64,000 bases of DNA from an uncultured Bacteroidales bacterium (GTDB taxonomy: Bacteria; Bacteroidota; Bacteroidia; Bacteroidales; Muribaculaceae), in assembly GCA_900544535.1 (NCBI GenBank), contig UQVH01000003.1:62001-126000 (forward strand), given 5' to 3'. Below, one piece after another: positions 8,770 through 17,443 of the stretch. Position 1 is the stretch's first letter. Each line of letters opens with the position of its first letter. Both the position numbers and the translations under genes were made by a program. The notes beneath the pieces were generated by a model. The model was not told the DNA's origin and did no database searches. It worked only from the letters and a program-made list of their open reading frames with translations.

Positions 8770-9738
8770 TTAGATCGAACCTGCGAGGCAGAGGTCAGTG
8801 ATCCAGAGCCACAGCGGGCAGAAGCCGATAAAGAGGATCACCGAGAGTGTAAGCGACGAGGTGCCCTCGGCTACATAGGTGTCGTATTCGTCGGCAATGA
8901 TGATGCCTGAGAATGCGGGGGGAAGTGCGCCGGCAACAACGAGCATCTTGAGGTTCAGCGGGTCCATGTGGAAGATGAGGCCCATGATGAGCAATACTGC
9001 TGGCATCATGACCATCTTTAGGATGGAGCCGAGGATAACCTGCCAGTCGATGGAGATCTTGATTGCTGAAAGAGTGATACCGGCTGAGAATACGGCCATT
9101 GATGCGTTGGCGCCCTTGATAAGATCGAATGACGGGCTTGCCCATTCAGGCCAGGGTATTCCGACGAGTACCCAGATCACTGCGAGTATAGGAGCCCAGG
9201 CCACCGGCTGTTCGAGAGCGTGGATCACAGGAGCCCATGCACTCTTGTTTTTCGACGAGCCGGGATTCTGTTTCTCAAGCGATGCGTTGAGCAGTGAAAG
9301 ACCGACAGGAATGCCGACTGCGTTCACGACGATGCCGACGATCGCAACAACGAGCGCTACGGTCGGAGTGGTGCCGAAGATAGGCTCCAGGACGGCGAAT
9401 CCGAGGAAGCCGATTGTCGGCGAACCGCTGATAAGTGCCGATACGGCTGCATCGGCTCCTGTGTTTTTCTTGAACAGCAGGAAAACGAAATAGACGATCA
9501 TGAAGCAGAGCATGATGCCTATGAGCGAGATCAGCGACAGTTTCAGGTCGTGGGCGAGCATCTCGCGGGTAGCCTGAACGATAGAGACGAAAAGGGCTGC
9601 GGGAAGTGCATAGTCAAGCACAACCTTGTTGAACTTCTTGGCATCTTCACCTGAGAATATCCCCTTTTTCCCCGAAATATAGCCGGCTAACATCACAACG
9701 ATGATAGGGACTATGGCATAAAGAATAATGTGTTCCAT
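8770..9738 (-). CDS. AEC-family transporter, probable oxalate/formate carrier
   Basis: This 322-residue protein is hydrophobic throughout, with about ten membrane helices, and fits the auxin efflux carrier (AEC, PF03547) family in length and in its N-terminus (ILYAIVPIIVVMLAGYISGKKGIFS, then a KFNKVVLDYALPAALF segment). AEC members carry organic anions such as malate. Its place directly after frc and oxc parallels E. coli yfdV, the AEC gene in the yfdXWUVE oxalate-related operon. I therefore infer that it imports oxalate, perhaps in exchange for formate; the substrate is not shown by the sequence itself. It lies 116 bases after oxc, with a hairpin in the gap. Confidence 0.87.
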   Translation of the reverse strand: MEHIILYAIVPIIVVMLAGYISGKKGIFSGEDAKKFNKVVLDYALPAALFVSIVQATREMLAHDLKLSLISLIGIMLCFMIVYFVFLLFKKNTGADAAVSALISGSPTIGFLGFAVLEPIFGTTPTVALVVAIVGIVVNAVGIPVGLSLLNASLEKQNPGSSKNKSAWAPVIHALEQPVAWAPILAVIWVLVGIPWPEWASPSFDLIKGANASMAVFSAGITLSAIKISIDWQVILGSILKMVMMPAVLLIMGLIFHMDPLNLKMLVVAGALPPAFSGIIIADEYDTYVAEGTSSLTLSVILFIGFCPLWLWITDLCLAGSI

Positions 9739-9784
9739 AAATAGTTGGTTGATAGTTGATAATCAGTGTAAGCGGAATTTCCGT

Positions 9785-9819
9785 CCGGATGGAGCGCATC
9801 GCTGCGCGGGTCCATCCGG
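9785..9819. repeat. Hairpin between oxc and the AEC transporter gene
   Basis: Stem CCGGATGGA/TCCATCCGG closing an inner GCGCA-TCGC-TGCGC hairpin. No T run follows on the minus strand, so it more likely protects or separates transcript segments than ends transcription. Confidence 0.5.
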
Positions 9820-9854
9820 CGGAATTTCGGGTCATGTGGTGTTTCGGGAAAAGA

Positions 9855-11624
9855 CTAAACAGTGATGTCCTGAAGAGGTGCGGGGTTCAGATAGCCGATG
9901 TGGCCTGATTCCTTGCCGGAGTCGGCGGCAAGCTGCACGTCGATCAGACACGGTTTCTTGCTTGCGATGCTCTCGGTGAGCGCTTTCTGAAGTTCGTCGG
10001 GTGTCTGTACGTAGTAGGTCTGCGCTCCGAATGCGTCGCCGAGTTTGTCGTAGCGGGCGTGGATGTCGAGAGTGGTCGGTGCGGGGTCTGTGGTTTTGTC
10101 GAGAGGAACTCCGATGCCGTTGTAGATGCCTCCGTTGTTGAAAATGACCACGGTAACGGGAAGCTTGAAGCGGCAGACAGTCGAGAAGTCCATGCCTGAG
10201 AAACCGAAAGCCGAGTCACCTTCGATGGCGACGACAGATTTGCCTGTCGCCACGGCGGCTCCGATTGTTGATCCCATGCCCATACCCATGATGGCCCAGG
10301 TGGCGCAGTCTACGCGGTGGCGCGGAAGCGACATGTTGATGGCGTCGCGGGTATCGTCAAGCGTGTTGGCGCCTTCGTTGATGAGGACTATGTCAGGGTT
10401 GGATTCGATGATAGGTTTGATCACGCCGAGAGCTGTCCAGTGGTTCATTGGCAGGATGGCTTTGTTGGCTTCGAGACGGGTGGCGAATTTGGCGTTCTTC
10501 TCCTTGGCTTCGGCCTGGAGTGAAGTGACCCATGCGGGATCGGCTGCCATTTTCGTACCTTCCATCTTTGCGAGCATGGCGTCGAGAGCGAGTCCCATGT
10601 CACCGACAACAGGTGCGGCGATAGGTACGTTGACATCAATTTCTTCCGGATCTACGTCGAGTTGGATGAACTTCATGGCAGGGTTCCACTTTCCGCGGCC
10701 GAACGAGAGCATCCAGTTGAGACGTGCGCCGATGACAACTACGGCATCGGCCTTCTCCATGACGGTAGAGCGGCATGACAGGGCGCTCAGAGGACCGGCA
10801 TCAGGCATTACTCCTTTGGCCATAGACATCGGGAGGTAGGGGATGTTGTATTTTTCGACCAAAGTCTTGATCTTGTCTTCAACCTGAGCATAGGCCGCGC
10901 CTTTGCCGAGAAGAATGGCAGGTCGTTTGGCTGAAGTAAGGATTTCGACAGCCCGGCTGACGGATTGGCCGTTTGGCGCAACTGGCGAATAGAGATCGAC
11001 TGACTCGTAGAACAGTTTGTCGGCTTCGTCGCGGTCCATGACCTCGCCGAGGGCGGGAGTGATCATGTCAATGTAGACACCACCCGGACGACCGGAGACG
11101 GCCGCACGGTAAGCGCGGTTGACGGCCGAGGGAATATCTTTGGCGTGGCTGCATCTGAAAGCGGCTTTGACCAGCGGTTTGGCCGTGTTGAACTGATCGA
11201 GCTGCTCGTAGGTGCCCATGTTCATGTCGACCATGGTCGGATCGGATGCACCGGAGATCTGGATCATCGGGTAGCAGTTGACAGTGGCGTTGGCTGTTGC
11301 GGTCAGACCGTTCATGAAACCGAGCGACGATACGGTCATCAGCACACCGGGTTTCTTCGTGAGGAAACCTTCGGTAGCGGCGGCCATACCGGCCTGCTGT
11401 TCGTGGCGGAATCCAACGAAGCGTATGCCCTGGCCCTGTACGAGATAGGCGGCTTCGGTTATAGGTATGCCGACAAGACCGTAGACATTTTCTATACTGA
11501 CATTTTTCAATGCCTTGGCGAGAATGTACATGCCCGTCACCTGTTCAGGAAATTTGGGCGCGGCCTTCGGCTGGCATCCGCAGGAAGCTGCGGGTGTATT
11601 GTTGCTGGGAGTTGTGGTTGCCAT
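9855..11624 (-). CDS. oxc: Oxalyl-CoA decarboxylase
   Basis: This thiamine-diphosphate enzyme converts oxalyl-CoA to formyl-CoA and CO2, the second step of CoA-dependent oxalate breakdown. The 589 residues show the ThDP fold in order: N-terminal PYR domain with GFRHEQQAG (the catalytic glutamate), the middle ADP-binding domain, and the C-terminal PP domain with the cofactor-binding motif GDSAFGFSGMDF...NNGG. The segments SSLGFMNGLTATANATVN and SGASDPTMVDMNMGTYEQLDQ are typical of Oxc rather than acetolactate synthase. It has about 25 extra N-terminal residues, including CGC, compared with Oxalobacter Oxc. It lies 122 bases downstream of frc. Confidence 0.95.
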   Translation of the reverse strand: MATTTPSNNTPAASCGCQPKAAPKFPEQVTGMYILAKALKNVSIENVYGLVGIPITEAAYLVQGQGIRFVGFRHEQQAGMAAATEGFLTKKPGVLMTVSSLGFMNGLTATANATVNCYPMIQISGASDPTMVDMNMGTYEQLDQFNTAKPLVKAAFRCSHAKDIPSAVNRAYRAAVSGRPGGVYIDMITPALGEVMDRDEADKLFYESVDLYSPVAPNGQSVSRAVEILTSAKRPAILLGKGAAYAQVEDKIKTLVEKYNIPYLPMSMAKGVMPDAGPLSALSCRSTVMEKADAVVVIGARLNWMLSFGRGKWNPAMKFIQLDVDPEEIDVNVPIAAPVVGDMGLALDAMLAKMEGTKMAADPAWVTSLQAEAKEKNAKFATRLEANKAILPMNHWTALGVIKPIIESNPDIVLINEGANTLDDTRDAINMSLPRHRVDCATWAIMGMGMGSTIGAAVATGKSVVAIEGDSAFGFSGMDFSTVCRFKLPVTVVIFNNGGIYNGIGVPLDKTTDPAPTTLDIHARYDKLGDAFGAQTYYVQTPDELQKALTESIASKKPCLIDVQLAADSGKESGHIGYLNPAPLQDITV

Positions 11625-11659
11625 ATAAAAACAGATTTTGAAGTTGATTTAAAGACAGT

Positions 11660-11721
11660 AAAGAGAGGACAATCAGCAATCTGACTTGCCGTACAAGACA
11701 ATCGTTGATTGTCCCCTCTTT
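11660..11721. repeat. Long inverted repeat between frc and oxc
   Basis: Arms 11660-11675 and 11706-11721 pair over 16 bases with one mismatch. It could attenuate or protect the frc transcript; no strong T tract follows on the minus strand. Confidence 0.5.
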
Positions 11722-11746
11722 GTTTAGGTGTTATTGCAGGTTGTGC

Positions 11747-13057
11747 TTACTTTTTTGCAGCCGGCATAGGGGCGGTGGTGCCGTTCTGTGCGAAAGATGC
11801 GATCTGTTCGTCGGTGTAGCCGAGGCCCTTGAGGACTTCGTCGGTGTTACCGCCGAGTGAAGGACACGGTCCGTAGGTGGGCTGGAAGTTGCTCATTGTG
11901 AACGGGCAGCCGACAGTCACGAATTCGCCGATTTCGCCTCCCTGATTGATCTTTACGAGGGTATTGCCGTCATAGAGGCTCTGGTCTGACATGACTTCTT
12001 TGGTCGAGAGGACAGGTCCGACAGGCACACCGTATTTCGAAAGTATCTCAGTGACTTCAAATTTGGTCTTGTCGGCAGTCCAGGCTCCGATGCGCTGATA
12101 GATTTCCTGTTTGTGCTTGTCGCGGGCGTCGGCTGTCGCGAAGTCGGGGTTGGTGAGCCAGTCTTCGAAACCGAGTCCCTGGCAGGCGAGTTTGAATTCC
12201 TTTTCGCCGCGCTGGAGGATGATGTAGACGTAGTTGTTGGCATCAATGGCCGAGTCGAGATCACCGGCGGGTTTACATTTGTAGGTCCATCCGAGGACGC
12301 CGCCGCCTTCGATATTGCCTGAACGGGGCACACAGTCGCCGAATTTGCCGTTGGGGTACTGCGGGAACTGCGACAGATAACCGATCTTGTCGAGGGTGAG
12401 CTGGTCACGGGTCTTGATACGGCAGAGGTTAAGACATGCGTTGTGCATCGACTGATAGACGAAGCAGCCTTCGCCGGTCTTGTTGCGCTGCTGGAGTGCG
12501 GCGAGCAGGCCGATGAGGAGGTGCATACCGGTGTTGGAGTCGCCGAGGGCGGCACCGCTCTGGGTAGGAATATCATATTCGCCTTCATACCAGCCGGTAG
12601 TAGAAGCCGCTGCGGCTGTCACCTGTGCAATAGGTTCGTAGGCTTTGAGGTCTTTGTATTTCGAAGATTCAGGGAAGCCCTTGATTGTACCGTAGATACA
12701 TTTGGGGTTGAGTTTGTGGACCACATCCCAGCTGAAACCGAGTTTATCCATTGCTCCGGGGTGGAGGTTTTCGATAAACATATCGGCTTCCTGAATCAGT
12801 TTTGTCAGGATAGCTTTGCCGTCGGGGGTTTTCGCATCGAGCGAAATAGATTTTTTGTCAGAGTTGAGCTGCAGGAAGTAATAACTTGGCAGGTCGGGAT
12901 TGAACTGGAGTTCCTTACGGGTTGCGTCGCCGACGCCCGGACGTTCGATTTTGATTACCTCAGCGCCAAGCCACGCGAGCATCTGAGTACATGAAGGACC
13001 TGACTGGACTTCGGTGAAGTCAATCACCTTGATTCCTTGAAGAGGGGCAGTGTTCAT
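11747..13057 (-). CDS. frc: Formyl-CoA:oxalate CoA-transferase
   Basis: This class III (CaiB/BaiF) CoA-transferase moves CoA from formyl-CoA to oxalate, giving formate and oxalyl-CoA for the decarboxylase encoded next. The 436 residues are of normal length. The N-terminus GIKVIDFTEVQSGPSCTQMLAWLGAEVIKIE is typical of the family, and the catalytic aspartate is D173 in AALGDSNTGMHL, matching Asp169 of Oxalobacter formigenes Frc. It is first in a minus-strand series frc-oxc-AEC transporter-nifJ. No clear -7 element was found in the 150 bases upstream, which it shares with a divergent chromate transporter gene. Confidence 0.94.
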   Translation of the reverse strand: MNTAPLQGIKVIDFTEVQSGPSCTQMLAWLGAEVIKIERPGVGDATRKELQFNPDLPSYYFLQLNSDKKSISLDAKTPDGKAILTKLIQEADMFIENLHPGAMDKLGFSWDVVHKLNPKCIYGTIKGFPESSKYKDLKAYEPIAQVTAAAASTTGWYEGEYDIPTQSGAALGDSNTGMHLLIGLLAALQQRNKTGEGCFVYQSMHNACLNLCRIKTRDQLTLDKIGYLSQFPQYPNGKFGDCVPRSGNIEGGGVLGWTYKCKPAGDLDSAIDANNYVYIILQRGEKEFKLACQGLGFEDWLTNPDFATADARDKHKQEIYQRIGAWTADKTKFEVTEILSKYGVPVGPVLSTKEVMSDQSLYDGNTLVKINQGGEIGEFVTVGCPFTMSNFQPTYGPCPSLGGNTDEVLKGLGYTDEQIASFAQNGTTAPMPAAKK

Positions 13058-13205
13058 AATAGTAAGTATGTTTTTATAATAAATAGATGATTAATAAATA
13101 GATGGTTGATAGGCGCGGTAATGCGTATTTTTCATAAAACTTTACTTATAGAACACGGAGCGGGCTGAAAAGTTGATTTTTGAGTTTAATTAGGGAATTA
13201 ATTTG

Positions 13206-13213
13206 TAATTTTG
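13206..13213 (+). promoter_or_regulatory. -7 element for the chromate transporter pair
   Basis: TAATTTTG fits TAnnTTTG. A TTTTTG stretch 23 bases upstream may be the -33 element. It shows that the ATG at 13277, not an earlier in-frame start at 13211, begins the gene. Confidence 0.5.
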
Positions 13214-13276
13214 TCGGCCGAAGTGCGGGTTGCTTTTAAACCGTGCTTTAAATATAGGTTTAATCACAGGATTCGA

Positions 13277-13879
13277 ATGAATAATATCTGTCTGCAACTG
13301 TTTCTGTCTTTTTTCAAGATAGGGGCATTCACGTTCGGAGGCGGCTGGGCGATGATCTCGATCATCGAGAAAGAGATCGTCGACAAGCATCACTGGATCG
13401 AGCGTGAGGAGTTTCTGGATCTGTTGGCCGTCGCGCAGTCGCTCCCCGGCATTCTCGCTGTCAACATATCCGTTGCCGTGGGCGACAAGCTCAGAGGCAT
13501 GAAAGGGTCATTAGCTGCCGCCGCGGGGTGCATACTCCCGTCATTCCTGATGATTCTGTGTATAGCCGTGTTCCTCACTCCCGATCTTATAAAGAACAAT
13601 CCGACGCTCTCGGCCATCTTCAAGGGCATCCGTCCGGCAGTGGTGGCGCTTATTATCGCACCGGTTATCTCTTCGGCGAAAGCCGCGGAAATAGGGTGGA
13701 AGACGGCGATCATTCCTGTGGGTGTGGCTCTGCTGATTTTTTCGAAACTTCCTGTCGTCTCCAACCCGATTCTCTATATCATGGCCGGAGGATTTTTCGG
13801 ATGGCTGTGGTTCTCGCGCCATGTCAAGGCTCTGCATCAGGTTGAAAAGGAGATCAGAAAGGAGGACGAGAAGCTATGA
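13277..13879 (+). CDS. Chromate transporter, single-domain subunit 1
   Basis: A 200-residue membrane protein of the short-chain CHR family (PF02417), which works as a pair of single-domain proteins. The N-terminal signature FFKIGAFTFGGGWAMISIIEKE and the AVAQSLPGILAVNISV segment are typical. About five to six helices are visible. I chose the ATG at 13277 because the promoter element at 13206-13213 lies upstream of it. Its stop overlaps the start of the second subunit by 4 bases (ATGA), so translation is coupled. CHR proteins export chromate in some bacteria; the physiological substrate in an anaerobe is uncertain. Confidence 0.88.
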   Translation: MNNICLQLFLSFFKIGAFTFGGGWAMISIIEKEIVDKHHWIEREEFLDLLAVAQSLPGILAVNISVAVGDKLRGMKGSLAAAAGCILPSFLMILCIAVFLTPDLIKNNPTLSAIFKGIRPAVVALIIAPVISSAKAAEIGWKTAIIPVGVALLIFSKLPVVSNPILYIMAGGFFGWLWFSRHVKALHQVEKEIRKEDEKL

Positions 13880-14445
13880 TCTATCTCAGACTTATATGGG
13901 CCTATTTGAAAATCGGTCTGTTCGGATTCGGCGGAGGGTATGCGATGCTTGCGCTGATCGAGCGTGAGATCGTGGGACCGGGATGGATTTCATCGCAGAT
14001 GTTCACCGATATCGTGGCAATATCGCAGATGACTCCGGGACCTATCGGCATTAACTCGGCCACATATATAGGATATGTGGCTCCCGCGGAATATTCCGAG
14101 GCTTTTTCATCGCCGCTTTTTGGTATTCTCGGCTCGGTGCTGTGCACGCTTGTGGTCGTGTTGCCGTCGTTCCTGCTTGTAGCCTATACGAGCCATCTGA
14201 TACGGCGCCACAAGGACAGCGCTGTGGTCAAAGGGATTTTCGCCGGCTTGCGTCCGGTGGTCGTCGGGCTGATCGCTTCGGCGGCCTTGCTGCTGATGAA
14301 CGGCGAGAATTTCGGACGCGAGACCGTGCAGATAGTTTGGAGCGTTGCCATCTGCGCCGCGGCTTTTCTGATGGTCTACAAATTCAAATTCCATCCGATA
14401 CTGATCATCTGTCTCGCAGGTGTCGCCGGGTGGCTTATATATTGA
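13876..14445 (+). CDS. Chromate transporter, single-domain subunit 2
   Basis: The second 189-residue CHR-family subunit, with its own signature LKIGLFGFGGGYAMLALIERE and the matching AISQMTPGPIGINSATYIG segment. Partner of the preceding gene, which it overlaps by 4 bases; together they equal one long-chain ChrA with two CHR domains in opposite orientation. It ends 73 bases before folC. Confidence 0.88.
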   Translation: MIYLRLIWAYLKIGLFGFGGGYAMLALIEREIVGPGWISSQMFTDIVAISQMTPGPIGINSATYIGYVAPAEYSEAFSSPLFGILGSVLCTLVVVLPSFLLVAYTSHLIRRHKDSAVVKGIFAGLRPVVVGLIASAALLLMNGENFGRETVQIVWSVAICAAAFLMVYKFKFHPILIICLAGVAGWLIY

Positions 14446-14518
14446 TAAGCCGCGATGTAAATTTAGATATTTAAAGCAATAATTTAGTTAAAGTAATAGT
14501 TTAATCAAAATATTAGCC

Positions 14519-15814
14519 ATGACTTATCAGGAGGCTATTGATTTTCTGTTTAATTCTCTTCCGGTGTTTCAGCGCGAGGGTGCGTCGGCCTACAAGCCGG
14601 GGCTCGGCACCTCAATCGCCCTCGACGATATGTTCGGGAATCCGCACCGCGAGTATGCTTGCATACACATTGCCGGTACCAACGGCAAAGGCTCGACGGC
14701 CCACACATTGGCAGCGGTACTTGCACGCGCAGGCTACAAGGTGGGGTTATATACGTCACCTCACATTTTCGATTTCCGCGAGCGCATCAGGATCAACGGC
14801 CGTAAGATACCACATGAAACCGTGGTTGATTTCGTGGAACGATGGAAGGCCGTGAAGTCGGACCTGACTCCGAGTTTCTTTGAACTTACCTCGACGCTTG
14901 CTTTCGAATATTTCGCCCGCGAGAAGGTCGATGTGGCGGTGATCGAGACCGGTCTTGGCGGACGGCTTGACAGCACGAACATAATCACGCCAGTCGTCAG
15001 CGTGATTACAAATATTTCCCTTGACCACACTGGGCTGCTCGGTGATACTTTGGGAAAAATTGCTTTCGAGAAAGCCGGGATTATCAAAGAGGGTGTCCCT
15101 GTGGTCATCGGAGAGTGGCAGCCGGAGACCGCGCCTGTGTTCGAGGAGCGGGCACACAGTGTCGGCGCGCCCCTGAGGTATGCCGAAGAGGTTAGCGGGC
15201 ATCATGAGGTGGGAACGATTGTCTACCCGTCCACGCCTTATGGCGAAATCCGCGGAGAGCTTGCGGGCGACTGTCAGATCAAAAATGCGGCTACGATTCT
15301 TGCTACACTCAGGACTCTTGAAGATCAGGGATTCCGTATACCGGCGCAGGCTGTGAGAGAAGGCTTTGCGCATGTCTGTGAGGACACTGGGCTTATGGGG
15401 CGCTGGACCGTTGTGTGTCGCGAACCATTGACGGTCTGTGACACCGGCCACAATATCGGAGGGTGGGAGTATATCGCAGCGCAATTGTCGGCAAGAAAAG
15501 CCGGGACGGTGCATCTGATCGTTGGCTTTGTCAATGACAAGGACATTTCGGCCATCCTGCGCAAGATTTCGGAGATCGGTGGCGAAAAGCGGCTTTATTT
15601 CTCGGCGCCATCCGTTCCGCGCGGCCTGAAAGCCGATGCGCTTGCCGAAAAAGCCGCGCAGTTCAGCCTGACGGGCGCTGTCATCGATGACGTTAACGAA
15701 GCCCTTGCGACAGCAACCGCAGCTATAACCTCTCCTGACGATATGATCCTCATCGCCGGCAGCAACTTCCTCATCGCCGATCTGGATCTGACCCACATCA
15801 GTGAAGATAAATGA
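14519..15814 (+). CDS. folC: Bifunctional dihydrofolate/folylpolyglutamate synthase
   Basis: This Mur-ligase-family enzyme joins glutamate to dihydropteroate and then to folates, using ATP. The 431 residues include the ATP-binding loop IAGTNGKGSTAH near 49-60, the ETGLGGRLDSTNIITP segment, and VITNISLDHTGLLG with the metal-binding residues. The C-terminal Mur ligase domain contains CDTGHNIGG. Normal length and composition. It follows the chromate pair by 73 bases. Confidence 0.94.
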   Translation: MTYQEAIDFLFNSLPVFQREGASAYKPGLGTSIALDDMFGNPHREYACIHIAGTNGKGSTAHTLAAVLARAGYKVGLYTSPHIFDFRERIRINGRKIPHETVVDFVERWKAVKSDLTPSFFELTSTLAFEYFAREKVDVAVIETGLGGRLDSTNIITPVVSVITNISLDHTGLLGDTLGKIAFEKAGIIKEGVPVVIGEWQPETAPVFEERAHSVGAPLRYAEEVSGHHEVGTIVYPSTPYGEIRGELAGDCQIKNAATILATLRTLEDQGFRIPAQAVREGFAHVCEDTGLMGRWTVVCREPLTVCDTGHNIGGWEYIAAQLSARKAGTVHLIVGFVNDKDISAILRKISEIGGEKRLYFSAPSVPRGLKADALAEKAAQFSLTGAVIDDVNEALATATAAITSPDDMILIAGSNFLIADLDLTHISEDK

Positions 15815-15842
15815 TTGGTTAATACAGTATAATCACATAGAA

Positions 15843-16412
15843 ATGAGATATATTTCAATCACACTTCTTATCCTATCACTGATATTTGTCGGTTGTTCTG
15901 ATAATAGTGAAGCCCCGAAGGCTAAAGAGAACAAACTTGTCGGTTATTGGGCCATTACTCATATTAAGGAAATTGAACACGCTGGAGGTGTTCACAATAC
16001 GACTGATAAAGTAATACCTCCACATGGAACTGATAGTTACCCTGGTGACAATAATTATCGCTATGATGTCTTGATTTTTGATGAAGATATGGTCACCGTC
16101 AGGGGTGATATGCCAAGTTGTCCTAAATCCACTGATTATGATTTAGAAACAGTTGATGGACAAATTGAGTATGAAATAGATTTTAATGAGTGGCATATAA
16201 GTATTGGTGAATATACCGATGAGATGGCGTGTCCAGTGGGTGAATATAGTATCAAAAGCAATAGCCTGATTATAGGTTCCTTAAATATGGGTATAATAAA
16301 CTTTGTCTCTGATGACGAGTTTACATTGGATTATAAAAAATCCATCAGTAATTCCGGTGATTACAAGCGGTTGATATATACCTATACACGTATTTACTCG
16401 TTGTATCTGTAA
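15843..16412 (+). CDS. Putative lipoprotein, lipocalin-like
   Basis: A 189-residue product starting MRYISITLLILSLIFVGC, a lipoprotein signal with the acylated cysteine at about position 18. An in-frame start at 15801 overlaps folC and would bury the signal, so 15843 is chosen. After the signal, KLVGYWAITHIKEIEH and the alternating beta pattern resemble small Bacteroidales lipocalin-like lipoproteins (GxW signature), which is a weak match. The gene is AT-rich compared with folC, which suggests acquisition. The next gene is also an AT-rich lipoprotein. Confidence 0.7.
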   Translation: MRYISITLLILSLIFVGCSDNSEAPKAKENKLVGYWAITHIKEIEHAGGVHNTTDKVIPPHGTDSYPGDNNYRYDVLIFDEDMVTVRGDMPSCPKSTDYDLETVDGQIEYEIDFNEWHISIGEYTDEMACPVGEYSIKSNSLIIGSLNMGIINFVSDDEFTLDYKKSISNSGDYKRLIYTYTRIYSLYL

Positions 16413-16499
16413 AGGTCTGCAATACTGTTATGATTGACCACTCAGATATAAAAACTTTGGATCGGTGTTTCTTGGCTTTGATGCAAAAATATTACAACT

Positions 16500-17378
16500 A
16501 TGTATAAAAATATTTTCTATCTTTTTATCCCTCTTATTTTGATTGCTTGTGGTGCCAACGATCCGGATCAGAAGTCAATTACTTATGAGGTTCATTCGCC
16601 GAAAGATATGACACCAACAATTTCCGAGGATTGTTATACATATAATCTTGGCAGTGAGTATGAGAGAATTATATTGACGTTTGCCCCGGAGTGCCGACCA
16701 TCAATTAGTGTTGTAAATTCCAACAATTGGATTTCAACAGATGTGATTGGAGGAAATATTCTAAAAATAGATATAGAAGAATTGAAGGAGGTAGAAGGAG
16801 GAGATAATGAAAGGGCTGGAAGTATTGAGATAAAAGTCAATGCTGATGGATATAAAGACTTGGTGCTTACTATGATAATAAAACAATCCGGCATGACTTA
16901 TGAGCAATTGTTGGAGAAAGAACAATCTGCGATTTTATATTTTCTCAAAGATAAGACCGTAGAGGATTGGCCTATGGAAAATGATATAAGAATCGGTAAC
17001 GACGCACCGTTTTATCGACTGGCTGATTCGGGAGTTTATATGCAGGTTCTATCTTCCGGAGAAGGCCGTTTTTCGATTGGAGATAAAGTGTATTTTCGTT
17101 TTGAAAGAGGTAATCTGATCAATTATATGCATACTGATAATTTAGAGTTGTCTGGAAATTGGAATGACATTTCAGTAGAGACCACATCTTTTATCTTTGA
17201 TGGTGAGGATATTATGACATTACAATGGGGAGAGGCTATACAATTGCCGCTGAAATATGGAATTGAAGCAGGTGCAGAGATAAATCTGATCGTTCCGTCG
17301 GCAAAAGGTTTTAAATCAGAGACGGGTTACGTTGTTCCTTATTTATATCATGTCAGGTATTTCAAATCCATTATATAA
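16500..17378 (+). CDS. Lipoprotein with DUF4827-like C-terminal domain
   Basis: A 292-residue lipoprotein: signal MYKNIFYLFIPLILIAC, then a beta-rich domain of about 110 residues resembling BACON/immunoglobulin-like modules, then from about residue 133 a domain with the layout of DUF4827 (FKBP-like lipoproteins of Bacteroidales): LLEKEQSAILYFL, ADSGVYMQVLSSGEG, QLPLKYGIEAGAEINLIVPSAKG and PYLYHVRYFKS. Real DUF4827 proteins usually lack the extra N-terminal domain. AT-rich, like the lipoprotein gene 88 bases upstream. Function unknown; the domain call is by memory of the pattern. Confidence 0.7.
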   Translation: MYKNIFYLFIPLILIACGANDPDQKSITYEVHSPKDMTPTISEDCYTYNLGSEYERIILTFAPECRPSISVVNSNNWISTDVIGGNILKIDIEELKEVEGGDNERAGSIEIKVNADGYKDLVLTMIIKQSGMTYEQLLEKEQSAILYFLKDKTVEDWPMENDIRIGNDAPFYRLADSGVYMQVLSSGEGRFSIGDKVYFRFERGNLINYMHTDNLELSGNWNDISVETTSFIFDGEDIMTLQWGEAIQLPLKYGIEAGAEINLIVPSAKGFKSETGYVVPYLYHVRYFKSII

Positions 17379-17390
17379 TGTAGCTAAAAT

Positions 17391-17443
17391 ATATTAGAAT
17401 CATGACAATATATTAGAATCATGACAATATATTAGAATCATGA
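17391..17443 (+). repeat. 19-bp tandem repeat over a start codon
   Basis: Two exact copies of ATATTAGAATCATGACAAT (17391-17409, 17410-17428) and a third, partial copy that supplies the start region of the next gene. Each of the first two copies contains an ATG that opens a four-codon frame Met-Thr-Ile-Tyr-stop, so two identical mini-cistrons lie immediately ahead of the true start at 17440. Confidence 0.85.

Noticed and set aside
14756..15796. A 346-codon open frame on the minus strand
   Set aside because: Antisense to folC and without protein-like features.
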